NCBI GenBank assembly: GCA_030950375.1
Contig: JAUZRN010000006.1
Span: 1 to 64,000 of the forward strand
Direction: 5' to 3'
Length of the DNA: 64,000 nucleotides
Origin: Rhodothermus sp.
GTDB lineage: Bacteria > Bacteroidota > Rhodothermia > Rhodothermales > Rhodothermaceae
Positions 9,449 to 19,353 of the stretch are shown piece by piece. The first letter of the stretch is position 1. Each line of letters begins with the position of its first letter. Below the pieces are notes generated by a model. The model ran no database searches and had not been told where the DNA came from. It worked only from the letters and a program-made list of their open reading frames with translations. The translations under genes and the position numbers were made by a program.

Positions 9449-12337
9449 ATGGAGCTTTCGACACCGGTAGCTGCACTGGCTGCATCTGACGAGCTACGCA
9501 GGAAGGCACGTACCCACATTGTGTTGCGGGGCGTGCGCCAGCACAATCTGAAAAACATCGATCTGGACCTGCCCAAGCGTAAGCTGATTGTTTTCACCGG
9601 GCCGAGTGGCTCGGGCAAGTCGAGCCTGGCGTTCGACACGATTTATGCCGAAGGCCAGCGGCGCTATGTGGAGAGTCTCTCGGCCTATGCCCGCCAGTTT
9701 CTGGAGCGCATGAGTCGGCCAGACGCCGATCTGATCACCGGACTGGCACCGGCTATCGCGATCGAACAAAAGACCGGCAACCGCAATCCCCGTTCAACGG
9801 TGGCCACCCAGACCGAAATCTACGACTACCTGCGATTGCTCTATGCCCGTATCGGCCGCACCTATTCCCCCATCAGTGGCGAAGAGGTGCGGCGCGACAC
9901 GCCTGCCACCGTCGCTCAGACGCTGCACGAACGGCTTCCGGACGGCACGCGCTGTTATCTGTGCTTTCCCTGTCCCTCACATAAAAACCGTACGCTAACG
10001 GACGAATTGACGGCCCTGCGCCAGCGTGGCTTTTCACGGCTTGTAGTACTTCCCACGAAGAAACAGGCTGCCAGTGGTGCCGTCCCTGAAGTACTGGACC
10101 TGAGCACACGCAATTCGACCTCGGTGCGTGTGGCACGAGACCGGCTGCTGGTCCTGGTCGATCGCCTGGTAGTACGTCCGGGTGAAGCGACCAACCGCTC
10201 CCGTATCGCCGACTCGGTGGAGCAAGCGTTCCGCGAAGGCGGCGGCCGCTGCGTGGTCGTGCGCGTGCCGCGTGGTAGCGCGCGTTTCGACCCTGAAGCC
10301 GACCTGCTTTTCTTCAGCGAGCACTTTGAGCGCGACGGAATGGTTTTCGAAGAGCCCTCGCCTTTGCTGTTTTCGTTCAACAGTCCTGTCGGCGCCTGTC
10401 CCACCTGTCAGGGATTTGGCCGCGTACCTGGTCTGGATCCGGATCTGATCATTCCGAATCCTGACCTGTCGATTCGCCAGGGGGCTATCGCCCCCTTTCG
10501 CACGGAGAAATGGAGTCAGCACTACCGACAACTGCTGCGGCTTGCCCTCGAAGAAGGTATCGACATCGACAAGCCCTATCGGTTGCTCTCTGAGCGCGAA
10601 AAGCGTTTGATCTGGGAGGGCAAAGGGGACTACATCGGGATCTATGGCTTTTTCCGCTTTTTGGAAAAACACAGTTATAAACCCCATTACCGGATCTTTC
10701 ACGCTCGCTTTCGGGGCTACACGCGGTGTCCGGACTGCGACGGCTATCGACTCCGCAAGGAAGCGCTCTACGTGAAAGTAAGCGGCCTGCACATCGGCGA
10801 AGTGTGTGAGCTGACAATCCGGGCCGCCCGGGAATTTTTCGATGCACTGGAACTGACGCCCTTCGAGCAGCAGGTAGCCGGTGAATTGCTGGAAGAGATT
10901 CGGCGTCGGTTGCGCTACCTGGATGAGATCGGACTCGACTACCTGACGCTCGACCGCCTCAGCCATACGCTTTCAGGCGGCGAAGCTCAACGCATCCACC
11001 TGGCTACTTCACTAGGCTCAGCGCTGGTGGGCGCCCTCTACGTGCTGGACGAACCCTCAATCGGATTACATCCGCGCGATACGGACCGGCTGATTCGTAT
11101 TCTGGAACACCTGCGCGATCTGGGGAACACCGTGATCGTAGTCGAACATGACGCAGAGACGATCCGTCGCGCCGATCATGTTGTGGACCTTGGGCCGAGT
11201 AGCGGCCAGCACGGCGGTGAAGTCGTCTTTCAGGGTACCTATGAGGAGTTACTTCGAGATGAACGTTCGCTGACGGGTGCCTACCTGAGCGGTCGACGAC
11301 GTATCGAGGTCCCTCGTCGTCGCCGCCCTATCAACGAAGACGACATGATTGTAGTGGAAAACGCTCGCCAGCATAACCTGAAGTGGCTGACCGTACGCTT
11401 TCCGCTGGGTGTGTTCGTGTGCGTGACAGGCGTTTCCGGTTCAGGCAAATCGACCCTCGTCCATAACACGCTGTATCTGGGGCTGGCCCGTCTCAAGGGT
11501 TCCTACGATGGTGAAGCAAAAGTAGGCGTACACGATGCTATCCGCGGCCATCACCTGATCGATCGGGTGGAGATGGTCGATCAGAGCCCGATCGGCCGCT
11601 CCCCCCGTTCCAACCCGGCTACCTACACCAAAGCCTTTGACCCGATCCGCGATTTGCTGGCCAGCACCCCTCAGGCACGCGTGCGCGGGCTGAAACCTGG
11701 CTACTTCTCCTTCAACGTACCCGGTGGCCGCTGCGAAGTCTGTCAGGGTGAAGGGTTCGTACGTGTGGAAATGCAGTTTCTGGCCGACCTGTACCTGGAG
11801 TGCGAGGCCTGCCATGGCACACGCTACAAACAGGACGTGCTGGAGATCCGCTATCGAGGCAAAAACGTGCACGAGATCCTAAACATGACAGTGGATGAGG
11901 CACTGGAATTCTTTGCAGACGTACCCGCCATCGTCGAGAAGCTACGGGTGCTGCACGAAATCGGTCTGGGCTACCTGAAGCTGGGCCAGCCATCCACCAC
12001 ACTCTCAGGAGGTGAGGCGCAACGCATCAAGCTGGCGGCCCACCTGAGCGGCAACAACCGCGAACGCGTGCTCTACATCCTGGATGAACCCACCACCGGG
12101 CTGCACTTCGACGATATACGCAAGCTCATCGACGCACTCAACCGGCTGGTCGATGCTGGCCACTCGGTAATCGTTATTGAACACAACTTAGACGTGATTA
12201 AGTGCGCCGACTGGGTAATCGACCTCGGACCTGAAGGCGGCCACCGAGGCGGCTTTATTGTAGCTGAAGGTACGCCTGAACAAATCGCCACCCATCCCGA
12301 AAGCCACACGGGGCGCTTCCTGCGCACAGTGCTATGA
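9449..12337 (+). CDS. uvrA: UvrABC excision repair ATPase subunit A
   Basis: UvrA scans DNA for lesions with UvrB in nucleotide excision repair. The 962-residue protein is full length and has two ABC modules. The first Walker A is GPSGSGKSS (about 51-59) and the second is GVSGSGKST. Both have LSGGEAQRI signatures followed by LDEPSIGLHPRD and LDEPTTGLHFDD. Zinc-finger pairs GACPTCQGFGR, then CEVCQGEGF with CEACHGTRY, are present. The ATG at 9449 has an AAAGGA site. There is no obvious operon partner; the next gene is convergent. Confidence 0.98.
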   Translation: MELSTPVAALAASDELRRKARTHIVLRGVRQHNLKNIDLDLPKRKLIVFTGPSGSGKSSLAFDTIYAEGQRRYVESLSAYARQFLERMSRPDADLITGLAPAIAIEQKTGNRNPRSTVATQTEIYDYLRLLYARIGRTYSPISGEEVRRDTPATVAQTLHERLPDGTRCYLCFPCPSHKNRTLTDELTALRQRGFSRLVVLPTKKQAASGAVPEVLDLSTRNSTSVRVARDRLLVLVDRLVVRPGEATNRSRIADSVEQAFREGGGRCVVVRVPRGSARFDPEADLLFFSEHFERDGMVFEEPSPLLFSFNSPVGACPTCQGFGRVPGLDPDLIIPNPDLSIRQGAIAPFRTEKWSQHYRQLLRLALEEGIDIDKPYRLLSEREKRLIWEGKGDYIGIYGFFRFLEKHSYKPHYRIFHARFRGYTRCPDCDGYRLRKEALYVKVSGLHIGEVCELTIRAAREFFDALELTPFEQQVAGELLEEIRRRLRYLDEIGLDYLTLDRLSHTLSGGEAQRIHLATSLGSALVGALYVLDEPSIGLHPRDTDRLIRILEHLRDLGNTVIVVEHDAETIRRADHVVDLGPSSGQHGGEVVFQGTYEELLRDERSLTGAYLSGRRRIEVPRRRRPINEDDMIVVENARQHNLKWLTVRFPLGVFVCVTGVSGSGKSTLVHNTLYLGLARLKGSYDGEAKVGVHDAIRGHHLIDRVEMVDQSPIGRSPRSNPATYTKAFDPIRDLLASTPQARVRGLKPGYFSFNVPGGRCEVCQGEGFVRVEMQFLADLYLECEACHGTRYKQDVLEIRYRGKNVHEILNMTVDEALEFFADVPAIVEKLRVLHEIGLGYLKLGQPSTTLSGGEAQRIKLAAHLSGNNRERVLYILDEPTTGLHFDDIRKLIDALNRLVDAGHSVIVIEHNLDVIKCADWVIDLGPEGGHRGGFIVAEGTPEQIATHPESHTGRFLRTVL

Positions 12338-12363
12338 AATGCCTCTGCTTATTATATCAGGGA

Positions 12364-12936
12364 TTATCCCTGCAGCAGCCGGAAAAACAGGGCAAACAGC
12401 GCCACAAGCACACCGATCTGCCCTGCCCAGAAAATAAACATCCACCGAATCAGATCGGCCCTGACCTGCGCCAACCGCACCTCGAATTTCGCCCCCACCT
12501 CTACAATCTGTTTCTCCAACGTCCTCTCCACCTCCGAGATCTGCTTCTCCCGTTTTCTCTCTACCTCCAAAATCCGATCCCCTAACCGTCCCTCTACCGC
12601 CCGAAGCTGCTCCTCCACCTCCAAAATCCGACCCTCCAACTTCCCCTCTACCTCCGAAATCTGCTTCTCCAGCTTTCCCTCTATCTCCAAAATCCGATCC
12701 CCCAACCGTCCCTCCACCTCCCGAAGCTGCTCCTCCAATGCAAATTTTACCTCCGAAATGTAAGCTTTCAGACGTGCAGATTCCTCGCTTACACGACGAG
12801 CAAATCGTTCTTCGACAAGCCCTAACAGGTTGCTTCGCTCCTGATGTCCTACGGTATTGAGCAACTCAACGAGGGCCTCAGCACCCTCTTCTCCCAGTTT
12901 TTCTCGAAGCACGCGCGGAATAGTAAGAATAGCCAT
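12364..12936 (-). CDS. Hendecad coiled-coil protein with C-terminal TM (LA_3696/DUF1640-like)
   Basis: The 190-residue protein starts at ATG 12936 with an AGAAGG site. The N-terminus (LTIPRVLREKLGEEGAEALV, 4-23) resembles the LA_3696-type cap found before coiled coils. Residues about 65-160 are an uninterrupted 11-residue coiled-coil repeat of the form LEKQISEVEGK / LGDRILEIEGK. A single membrane helix follows near the C-terminus (MFIFWAGQIGVLVALFALFF). This layout parallels DUF1640/CCDC90 proteins, whose bacterial role is unknown. It would be anchored by its tail with the coiled coil in the cytoplasm (inferred). It is convergent with uvrA. Confidence 0.75.
   Translation of the reverse strand: MAILTIPRVLREKLGEEGAEALVELLNTVGHQERSNLLGLVEERFARRVSEESARLKAYISEVKFALEEQLREVEGRLGDRILEIEGKLEKQISEVEGKLEGRILEVEEQLRAVEGRLGDRILEVERKREKQISEVERTLEKQIVEVGAKFEVRLAQVRADLIRWMFIFWAGQIGVLVALFALFFRLLQG
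12533..12740. repeat. 120-bp tandem repeat inside coiled-coil gene
   Basis: Identical landmarks recur at exactly 120 bases: CTGCTTCTCC at 12541 and 12661, and CCGAAGCTGCTCCTCCA at 12601 and again about 120 bases later. Each unit encodes about 40 residues of the coiled coil. The repeat suggests internal duplication, and the strand is strongly pyrimidine-biased. Confidence 0.8.
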
Positions 12937-13012
12937 CAGTTAACCTTCTCGAAGTATCGGCCTTGAAGATAAGAGGCTTTTACGCTCTTATGGCTTTCTG
13001 ATGTCAGAGAGA

Positions 13013-13594
13013 TTATGCTGCTGTCGGAAAGTCGTTCCAGGGCCATCGGCGGGCTTCGGGACTGTCCGGGTAGCGGCGATGCAGGGCGGCCAGGTCTTTC
13101 CGGAGCTGTTGGCTATCACCGCCGGACTTCAGGTAGCGGGCCATCGCCCACCAGAGCATTACCTGGGCCGCCATCGGATGCTCTGGAAACAATCCCAGCG
13201 CTTCTTCCAGCACTGCGATGGCCTCGGCATACTGTCCACGCGGTACCAACTCCTTGGCGTACCCTAAACGCCACACCAGACGCAAATCTTCGGGTGGCAG
13301 GTAGCCCAGCTCAACATGGTGGGCCATACCGCGTGCATCAAGTACGTAAAAAGCAGGTGTCCAGATTGCTGCGTAGCGTACGCGCACCAGCCGGTCACGT
13401 CGGATGTCCTGGCGTAACAGCACGAAGGTCTCGCTCAACTCAGCCTGCACCTTCGGATCGCGATAGGTGATCGCTTCCATTTTGGCACATCCAACACACG
13501 CCTCCCGCTCAAACATCAACCAAACCGGCCGACGACTTCGCCGCGCTTCGGCAAGCGCCTCTTCCCAATCTTGCAACCAGATGAGGGCAGCCAT
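13013..13594 (-). CDS. Thioredoxin-like protein with TPR-like tail
   Basis: The 193-residue protein starts at ATG 13594 with a GGAGAAG site. Residues 1-110 form a thioredoxin-like fold with the redox pair in EACVGCAKM (C33, C36), and a cis-proline region in IWTPAFYVLDARG. The C-terminal half (about 115-185) is helical with TPR-like spacing, LVPRGQYAEAIAVLEEALGL. No signal peptide is visible, so it probably acts in the cytoplasm. It is divergent from msrA across only 75 bases, which suggests shared redox control, but no regulator site was recognised. Confidence 0.8.
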   Translation of the reverse strand: MAALIWLQDWEEALAEARRSRRPVWLMFEREACVGCAKMEAITYRDPKVQAELSETFVLLRQDIRRDRLVRVRYAAIWTPAFYVLDARGMAHHVELGYLPPEDLRLVWRLGYAKELVPRGQYAEAIAVLEEALGLFPEHPMAAQVMLWWAMARYLKSGGDSQQLRKDLAALHRRYPDSPEARRWPWNDFPTAA

Positions 13595-13669
13595 GATTCT
13601 TCTCCAGGTGATGGAGCGGCCAGGCTAAATTTGAGTATGAGTATAAGGTTTACTTTTTTTGAGGAAGAT

Positions 13670-14221
13670 ATGACACACCAACGAGAAAAAGCGACCCTGG
13701 GAGGCGGGTGCTTCTGGTGTCTGGAAGCAGCCTTTCTGGAACTGCGCGGTGTGACCGACGTCGTGCCTGGCTATGCCGGTGGGCAGGTGCCTCATCCCAC
13801 TTATGAGCAAGTCTGCACGGGCACAACCGGCCATGCTGAAGTGGTCCAGGTTACCTTCAATCCCACTGAGCTTTCTTATCGGCATCTGTTGACTGTCTTT
13901 TTTGCCCTCCATGATCCGACGACGCCTAACCGTCAGGGTAATGACATCGGCCCTCAGTATCGTTCAATTATTCTCTATCACGATGAAGGACAACGCCAGA
14001 CGGCCGAAGCGGTTATCCGTGAGCTGGAGAGCTCTGGCATGTACAAAGCGCCTATCGTGACAGAAGTGGTTCCTCTGGATGTCTTTTATCCGGCCGAACC
14101 CTACCATCATCGCTACTACCAGCGTCATCCCTGGCAACCCTACTGCCAGGTGGTCATTGCGCCGAAGCTGGCCAAGCTGCGCAAGCAATTCCGTGATTGG
14201 CTGGTTACTCCTAAGCCTTAA
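13670..14221 (+). CDS. msrA: Peptide methionine-S-sulfoxide reductase MsrA
   Basis: MsrA repairs oxidised methionine residues. I chose the ATG at 13670 because it has a GAGGAAG ribosome site and gives the usual short lead to the active site GGGCFWCLE (C14). The protein is 183 residues. Further family elements are GYAGG, the TGTTGHAEVVQV stretch and HDPTTPNRQGNDIGPQYRS. The C-terminal YYQRHPWQPYCQVVI segment carries a candidate resolving Cys. No fused MsrB domain is present. It is divergent from the thioredoxin-like gene. Confidence 0.95.
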   Translation: MTHQREKATLGGGCFWCLEAAFLELRGVTDVVPGYAGGQVPHPTYEQVCTGTTGHAEVVQVTFNPTELSYRHLLTVFFALHDPTTPNRQGNDIGPQYRSIILYHDEGQRQTAEAVIRELESSGMYKAPIVTEVVPLDVFYPAEPYHHRYYQRHPWQPYCQVVIAPKLAKLRKQFRDWLVTPKP

Positions 14222-14420
14222 AAAGCTCCTGTTACTTTTCGTTCGACAGCCGCGGCTTTTTACAGGCCGGAGGGACTCAGCGCCCATGATGTTCCGGTGA
14301 ATTTCTGGAGTTTTCTGGTACGGAATGCCTTCGCGGGCGAATCCAAGTACTGGACGGCTCCGTTTGTGCCGACGTTGTGCGATCCGTCCTGGCTTCGAGG
14401 CACCCGAAAAACAAAGCCGG

Positions 14421-15695
14421 ATGCCCGGCATGCATCCTTCTCGACTGGCCACTATAGCAACCATCAATCAAAAAGAGGCGGCCGTCGCGACGCCCCGCCT
14501 TACCCCGCGTGTTGCGCTGTTTACTGGAGCATACAACCACATCGCTGATGGCGTTTCCCGCACGCTGAATCGACTGGTTGGCTATCTGGAGCGTCAGGGG
14601 GTATCGGTGCTTGTGTTTGCGCCCACCATTTCGAACCCGCCTGTCCAACACGAAGGCACGCTGGTATCAGTCCCCTCCATTCCGGTACCTGGCCGTCCGG
14701 AATACCGCATCAGCCTTGGGCTTACCCCGCGTCATCGCCGACTGCTGGCTGCCTTCAAGCCGGACTTGATCCACATTGCCACACCGGACTTGCTGGGACT
14801 GCAGGCACTTCGTCTGGCACGGCGCCGAGGTATTCCTGTAGTGGCCTCTTATCACACGCATTTCAGCGCCTACCTGAAGTACTACCACCTGCAGTGGTCG
14901 GAGCGTATCCTCTGGGCTTATCTGCGCTGGTTTTACCGGCAGTGCCGGCAGGTCTATGTCCCTTCCACCTCTATGATTGAGATCTTACAGGCGCACGGTA
15001 TCGACCATAATCTTCACCTCTGGGAACGAGGTGTTGATACCACCCTGTTTAATCCGGCTCAACGTTCTATGTCCTGGCGTCGCAACGTCCTGGGGGCGGC
15101 TGACGATGAGGTTGTCGTTGCGTATGTGGGTCGCCTGGTCTGGGAAAAAGGGCTGGATGTGCTGGCCGCTACGATCGACCGGCTTCAACAAGACCAGGTG
15201 CCACACCGTTGCCTGATCGTCGGCGAAGGCCCGGCCCGGCGCGAGCTGGAAGAACGCCTGCCCAATGCCATCTTTACCGGCTATCTGGAAGGGCGTGAGC
15301 TGGCCCGTGCGTATGCTTCGGCCGATGTATTCTTTTTCCCCAGCGAAACGGAAACCTTTGGTAATGTTACGCTTGAGGCAATGGCCTCGGGGCTGCCGGC
15401 TGTCTGTGCTGATGCGCCTGGCAGCAATATGTTGATCGAGCATGGCCGTACGGGCTTTCTGGCAACACCGGGCCGTTTCGAAGACTTTGCTGGTTACCTC
15501 CGGCAACTGATCCTCGACACCGACCTGCGCCGTACCATGGGCCATCATGCGCGGGAGCGGGCCCAACACTTCGACTGGGAAGCCGTACTGAACCGCCTCT
15601 ACGGCTATTACCTGGAGGTGCTTGCCCCGATATGGCACCCGACAGGGGATGGTGCCGTTACGGAGCTGCCTCATCTGACGGCCACAGCTGCCTGA
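14421..15695 (+). CDS. GT4-family glycosyltransferase (MgtA/SQD2-like)
   Basis: The 424-residue protein has a GT-B fold. The N-terminal element is VALFTGAYNHIADGVSRTL, and the acceptor domain contains SYHTHFSAYLKYY, as in the MgtA/SQD2 group that uses nucleotide-mannose or UDP-sulfoquinovose donors. The C-terminal nucleotide-sugar domain has AYVGRLVWEKGLDVL, FFPSETETFGNVTLEAMASG and GLPAVCADAPGSN. The start at 14421 is chosen for length; no strong ribosome site is seen. It is followed after 9 bases by a second GT4 gene, so the pair probably acts in one glycan or glycolipid pathway. Donor and acceptor are not determined. Confidence 0.88.
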   Translation: MPGMHPSRLATIATINQKEAAVATPRLTPRVALFTGAYNHIADGVSRTLNRLVGYLERQGVSVLVFAPTISNPPVQHEGTLVSVPSIPVPGRPEYRISLGLTPRHRRLLAAFKPDLIHIATPDLLGLQALRLARRRGIPVVASYHTHFSAYLKYYHLQWSERILWAYLRWFYRQCRQVYVPSTSMIEILQAHGIDHNLHLWERGVDTTLFNPAQRSMSWRRNVLGAADDEVVVAYVGRLVWEKGLDVLAATIDRLQQDQVPHRCLIVGEGPARRELEERLPNAIFTGYLEGRELARAYASADVFFFPSETETFGNVTLEAMASGLPAVCADAPGSNMLIEHGRTGFLATPGRFEDFAGYLRQLILDTDLRRTMGHHARERAQHFDWEAVLNRLYGYYLEVLAPIWHPTGDGAVTELPHLTATAA

Positions 15696-15704
15696 TCTGA
15701 CGGT

Positions 15705-16895
15705 ATGGCCGCACCGCTCCGCATTCTGTTCGTTTCCCATTCGTTTCCGCCTCCTGATCATCCGCTGGCTAATATAGGCGGTATGCAACGCGTCGCTACT
15801 GAACTTGACGCGGCGCTGGCTCACCATCCAGATGTGGCCTACCATCATCTGGTACTACGCACCTCCTGGCGCTGGACGCACGTGCGCGTGATTCCCTTTC
15901 TCTGTCAACTCCTGCTACAGATTCCCCGCCATGTCGCACGCCATGACACCAACGTGGTGTTGTTTTCCTCCATGGTGACGGCTTCGCTGGCAATTCTCCT
16001 ACGCCGCCAACTACATACACGAGGGATACGTCTGGTGGCTATCGCGCACGGCCGTGATGTGACCCTCCCGGTTATGCCTTACCAGCGTCTGTTACCTCAT
16101 GTGTTTGAGCACCTGGATGCGGTGCTTGCTGTCAGTCGGGCCACGGGTGCAGCCTGCCAGGCTCGGGGCCTTCCTTCGGAACGCCTGTACGTAATCCCGA
16201 ACGGTATCGATCCAAGCCGTTTTGCCCGTCCGATCGATCGACAGATCGCTCGCCACGAGCTGTGCCAGACGCTCGGATTGTCTTTGCCTGATCAGGCGCT
16301 CCTGCTCTGCAGCGTAGGCCGGCAGGTCCCACGCAAAGGCTTTGCCTGGTTTGTTGACACCGTCATGCCCCGACTGCCTACCCATATTCACTACTGGCTG
16401 GCCGGAGATGGTCCCGACGCTGCTGCAATCGAAAAAGCTATCGCCCGCCATCACCTCCAACAGCGCGTGCACCGGCTGGGCCGCGTACCTGACGACATGC
16501 TACATCGGCTCTATCGGGCTGCCGATCTGTTCATCATGCCCAACCGCCCCGTACCCGGCGACATGGAAGGCTTCGGTGTGGTTATGCTCGAAGCAGCACT
16601 CTGCGGCACACCAGTACTGGCCGCCCGGCTGGAAGGTATTCAGGATGTAGTAACGGAAGATAAAAACGGACACCTTATCGAAAGCGGCAATGCTACCGGT
16701 TTTGTGCGCTGGATTTTACACTACGACCAGGACCGAAGCGCCCTGCAGCAGCTCTCGGAACAGGCGGCCACCTATGTACGCACTCACTTCAGCTGGGACG
16801 TAATAGCCGATCGCTACGTGCAAACGTTACGAGCTATTTGCTCAACGGTGCCGTCGGCTCCGGCCACTTTTCCCGATCCTCGAACCACTGGATGA
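15705..16895 (+). CDS. GT4-family glycosyltransferase
   Basis: The 396-residue protein has a GT-B fold with the N-terminal element ILFVSHSFPPPDHPLANIGG. The C-terminal donor domain has CSVGRQVPRKGFAWFVDT, IMPNRPVPGDMEGFGVVMLE and CGTPVLAARLEGI. The E-x7-E type motif lies in the GFGVVMLEAALCG region. It is directly downstream of another GT4 and probably cotranscribed with it. Its last 62 bases overlap the convergent MMPL gene, so the C-terminal tail reads through antisense sequence. Substrate unknown. Confidence 0.88.
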   Translation: MAAPLRILFVSHSFPPPDHPLANIGGMQRVATELDAALAHHPDVAYHHLVLRTSWRWTHVRVIPFLCQLLLQIPRHVARHDTNVVLFSSMVTASLAILLRRQLHTRGIRLVAIAHGRDVTLPVMPYQRLLPHVFEHLDAVLAVSRATGAACQARGLPSERLYVIPNGIDPSRFARPIDRQIARHELCQTLGLSLPDQALLLCSVGRQVPRKGFAWFVDTVMPRLPTHIHYWLAGDGPDAAAIEKAIARHHLQQRVHRLGRVPDDMLHRLYRAADLFIMPNRPVPGDMEGFGVVMLEAALCGTPVLAARLEGIQDVVTEDKNGHLIESGNATGFVRWILHYDQDRSALQQLSEQAATYVRTHFSWDVIADRYVQTLRAICSTVPSAPATFPDPRTTG

Positions 16896-19350
16896 GGGCC
16901 GGCAGAAAGATCAGAGCGGCCAGCAGCGTGGTACCAATTCCCACAACCGCCAGCTCGCCGATTGAACGCAATCCTGGATGAAAACTGAGCAAAAGACCTG
17001 CAAAGCCCATCATCGTGGTCAGCGAAGCCATTGTTACATGTTCACCGGTCGAGCGCAACACCTGCAAGATGCTTCCTCGTCCTCGTTCCCGATAGCGATG
17101 CACCAGATGCGCTCCCGCATCATTGCCGATACCCAGCACGGCCGGCAACACCACCATGTTGTAAAAGTTGAGCTTCATACCGAGCAGCTCCATCATCAAC
17201 AACATCCAGAGCACACCCACCACGAGTGGCAGCAGGGCCAGCAGTGTCCACCGAAACGTGCGAAAGTTCAGCCACATAATCAGCGTAACGGCCACGAAGG
17301 TCAGCAGCACCATCCAGGGAGCTTCCCTGAGCATGAGTCGGAGCATGTCGGCTGCCACAAGCGATGTCGAACCCGCATAGTACACCTTGCCGTTCACCTC
17401 CACCCGCCCAACATCCTCGGCAAACGCCATTGAATTGCGTCCATCGGCCAGTCGTACCGCTGGATAGATCAGCACGAAATTGCCAATCTCACCGGTTTTC
17501 GAGGTGAAACGGGCTTTGAGAAAGTCCGGCACTTCATCCAGCGAGATGGGCCGCTGCGTCTGTGCTGCCTCACGCAGACGCTGAATCCAGATCGACGTAT
17601 CGGCCTGCAGAAATGGATCGTTGAGCAATTCCCGGATACGGGCAATCCGTGCCAGCCTGGCCCGCTGCGCCTCCGAAGTCATTGGAAAACGATCCTGCAG
17701 GCTTTCGACATCCAGAATCGTAGGCGAAAGCGTGTCCTGTGCAGCCCGCTCCTTTAAAGCGGCCACAACCGCCGGCACCTCCGACGGATCGTCTACCACA
17801 ATGTAGGCTGGATTTCGACGACCGTGCGTCTGATAAACACGCTCCACGTAGTCCTGACGGGCCTCGTAGTCTTCATAGCGGGGTTCCAGCTTACCGAAGT
17901 CCCACTCGAACGATACGCGCGGCAGAAACACAAGCGCCAGCACGACAGCCGCCACACTGCCCAGCACCACACCGCGAGCCGCAGGAAAACGTCTACGGCC
18001 TGCCCGGTACACAGGTACCGGATGGCGGGCTTCCAGGTTTAGCAGCCGGAAGCGCTCAGCCAGCGAAAGCAGTGCCGGCATGACTACGAGCATGGCCACC
18101 AGGGCAAACAGAATCCCGCTACCTGCAATGAAACCGAACTCGCTGAAGCCTTTGAAATCCGCGAGCATCAGCACATAGAGCGATACAGCCGTGGTCAGCG
18201 CGCCGATGGTTATAGCCTGGCCTGTGCTCAGAAATGTGATCTCAGCCGCTTCGGCCACGTCATACCCCTCGGCCCGTTCCTCAGCATACCGAGCGTAGAA
18301 GTGAATACCATAGTCGATGCCCAGCCCAAACAGGACCAGTCCGAGCGTTGAAGTCATCAGATTCAGCGTCTCGAAGGCTACATACGCCAGCCCGAACGAC
18401 CACGACAGGCTCATCAGCAGGGGTACACCGATGAGCACAGCCATCACGGGCATGCGTCCAAGCACCGCCAGCAACGCGCGACGATCCAAACGGCCTCCGG
18501 CCCGGGCCCGGTACGACTTGTACGTGAAGTAAACCACCACCAGCAGCAGTACGGCCGTCACCCCTGCCCCGAATGAACTGAACACGTCGTCGGTGATGGC
18601 CCGTACCTCGACGAGCTGACGCAATAGCCGGCCCGCCAGCACCACCTGCATTTCCGGATGATAGCGGGCCGGCTGCATCTCATCGACCAGGTGCTGCAGA
18701 TCGCGGTACAGGTCCTCAATGTAGCCAATATTCGTCTGCGAATTGGTCGGATAAAAGCGCACAACCAGCGTGGTGCTATCGTCCGAAACCGGATACTCCT
18801 TGCCGATCAGCTCTTCATAAACAACCTGAAGGGCTTTGACGGTGGTATCCTCCGCGGTTTCCTCTTCTTCCAGCTCAAAGAAGAACGGATTGGCCTTTAG
18901 CCGCGCTTCCTCAATCTTTTCCAGCAGGAATTGCTCCAGCTCGTCCAATTCGTCTTCTGTAGCAAAATAGAGTGCATTCTTTCGCAGAAAGTCTGTCTCG
19001 CGTCGATACTCGACACGGCCCAGATAGGGCTCGTCGTAACCCGTTCCTTTGAGCGCGAGCGCTTTCGGGATCAGCGCTTCCGCAAAGCGCCGGTTGGCCT
19101 CGAACGACGGACTGACAATGGCCACATCAACCGTACTCTCGCCCCCGACCATCTCACGCAACCGCTCAAGCGCCTGCACACTCGGGTAGGACTTCGGAAT
19201 GAGCTTGGAAAAATCTGTATCGATGCGCAGCCGCATCGACAGCGACACGCCAAGCACCGAGAGCCCCAGCGCCAGCATCAGTACCCATCCAGGTCGACGA
19301 ACGACCCAGCGAATGACCGGACGCAACCGTTGAAACACCTGCGCTATCAT
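16834..19350 (-). CDS. RND/MMPL-family exporter (HpnN-like)
   Basis: The 838-residue protein has the two-fold RND layout: one TM helix near residues 18-38, a large extracytoplasmic loop, a six-TM block, a second loop and a second six-TM block. Family motifs are GLGIDYGIHFYARYAEE in the first block and GIGNDAGAHLVHRYRERG in the second. This arrangement fits MMPL and HpnN proteins that move lipids or hopanoids to the outer membrane (family knowledge). DUF3047 starts 3 bases upstream and a membrane protein precedes that, suggesting a lipid-trafficking operon. No hopanoid genes are present in the window. Confidence 0.9.
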   Translation of the reverse strand: MIAQVFQRLRPVIRWVVRRPGWVLMLALGLSVLGVSLSMRLRIDTDFSKLIPKSYPSVQALERLREMVGGESTVDVAIVSPSFEANRRFAEALIPKALALKGTGYDEPYLGRVEYRRETDFLRKNALYFATEDELDELEQFLLEKIEEARLKANPFFFELEEEETAEDTTVKALQVVYEELIGKEYPVSDDSTTLVVRFYPTNSQTNIGYIEDLYRDLQHLVDEMQPARYHPEMQVVLAGRLLRQLVEVRAITDDVFSSFGAGVTAVLLLVVVYFTYKSYRARAGGRLDRRALLAVLGRMPVMAVLIGVPLLMSLSWSFGLAYVAFETLNLMTSTLGLVLFGLGIDYGIHFYARYAEERAEGYDVAEAAEITFLSTGQAITIGALTTAVSLYVLMLADFKGFSEFGFIAGSGILFALVAMLVVMPALLSLAERFRLLNLEARHPVPVYRAGRRRFPAARGVVLGSVAAVVLALVFLPRVSFEWDFGKLEPRYEDYEARQDYVERVYQTHGRRNPAYIVVDDPSEVPAVVAALKERAAQDTLSPTILDVESLQDRFPMTSEAQRARLARIARIRELLNDPFLQADTSIWIQRLREAAQTQRPISLDEVPDFLKARFTSKTGEIGNFVLIYPAVRLADGRNSMAFAEDVGRVEVNGKVYYAGSTSLVAADMLRLMLREAPWMVLLTFVAVTLIMWLNFRTFRWTLLALLPLVVGVLWMLLMMELLGMKLNFYNMVVLPAVLGIGNDAGAHLVHRYRERGRGSILQVLRSTGEHVTMASLTTMMGFAGLLLSFHPGLRSIGELAVVGIGTTLLAALIFLPALIQWFEDREKWPEPTAPLSK

Positions 19351-19353
19351 AGG

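Noticed and set aside
12358-12372. Palindrome CAGGGATTATCCCTG at the uvrA 3' end
   Set aside because: It lacks a T run and lies over the stop codon of the convergent gene; it is too short to call a terminator.
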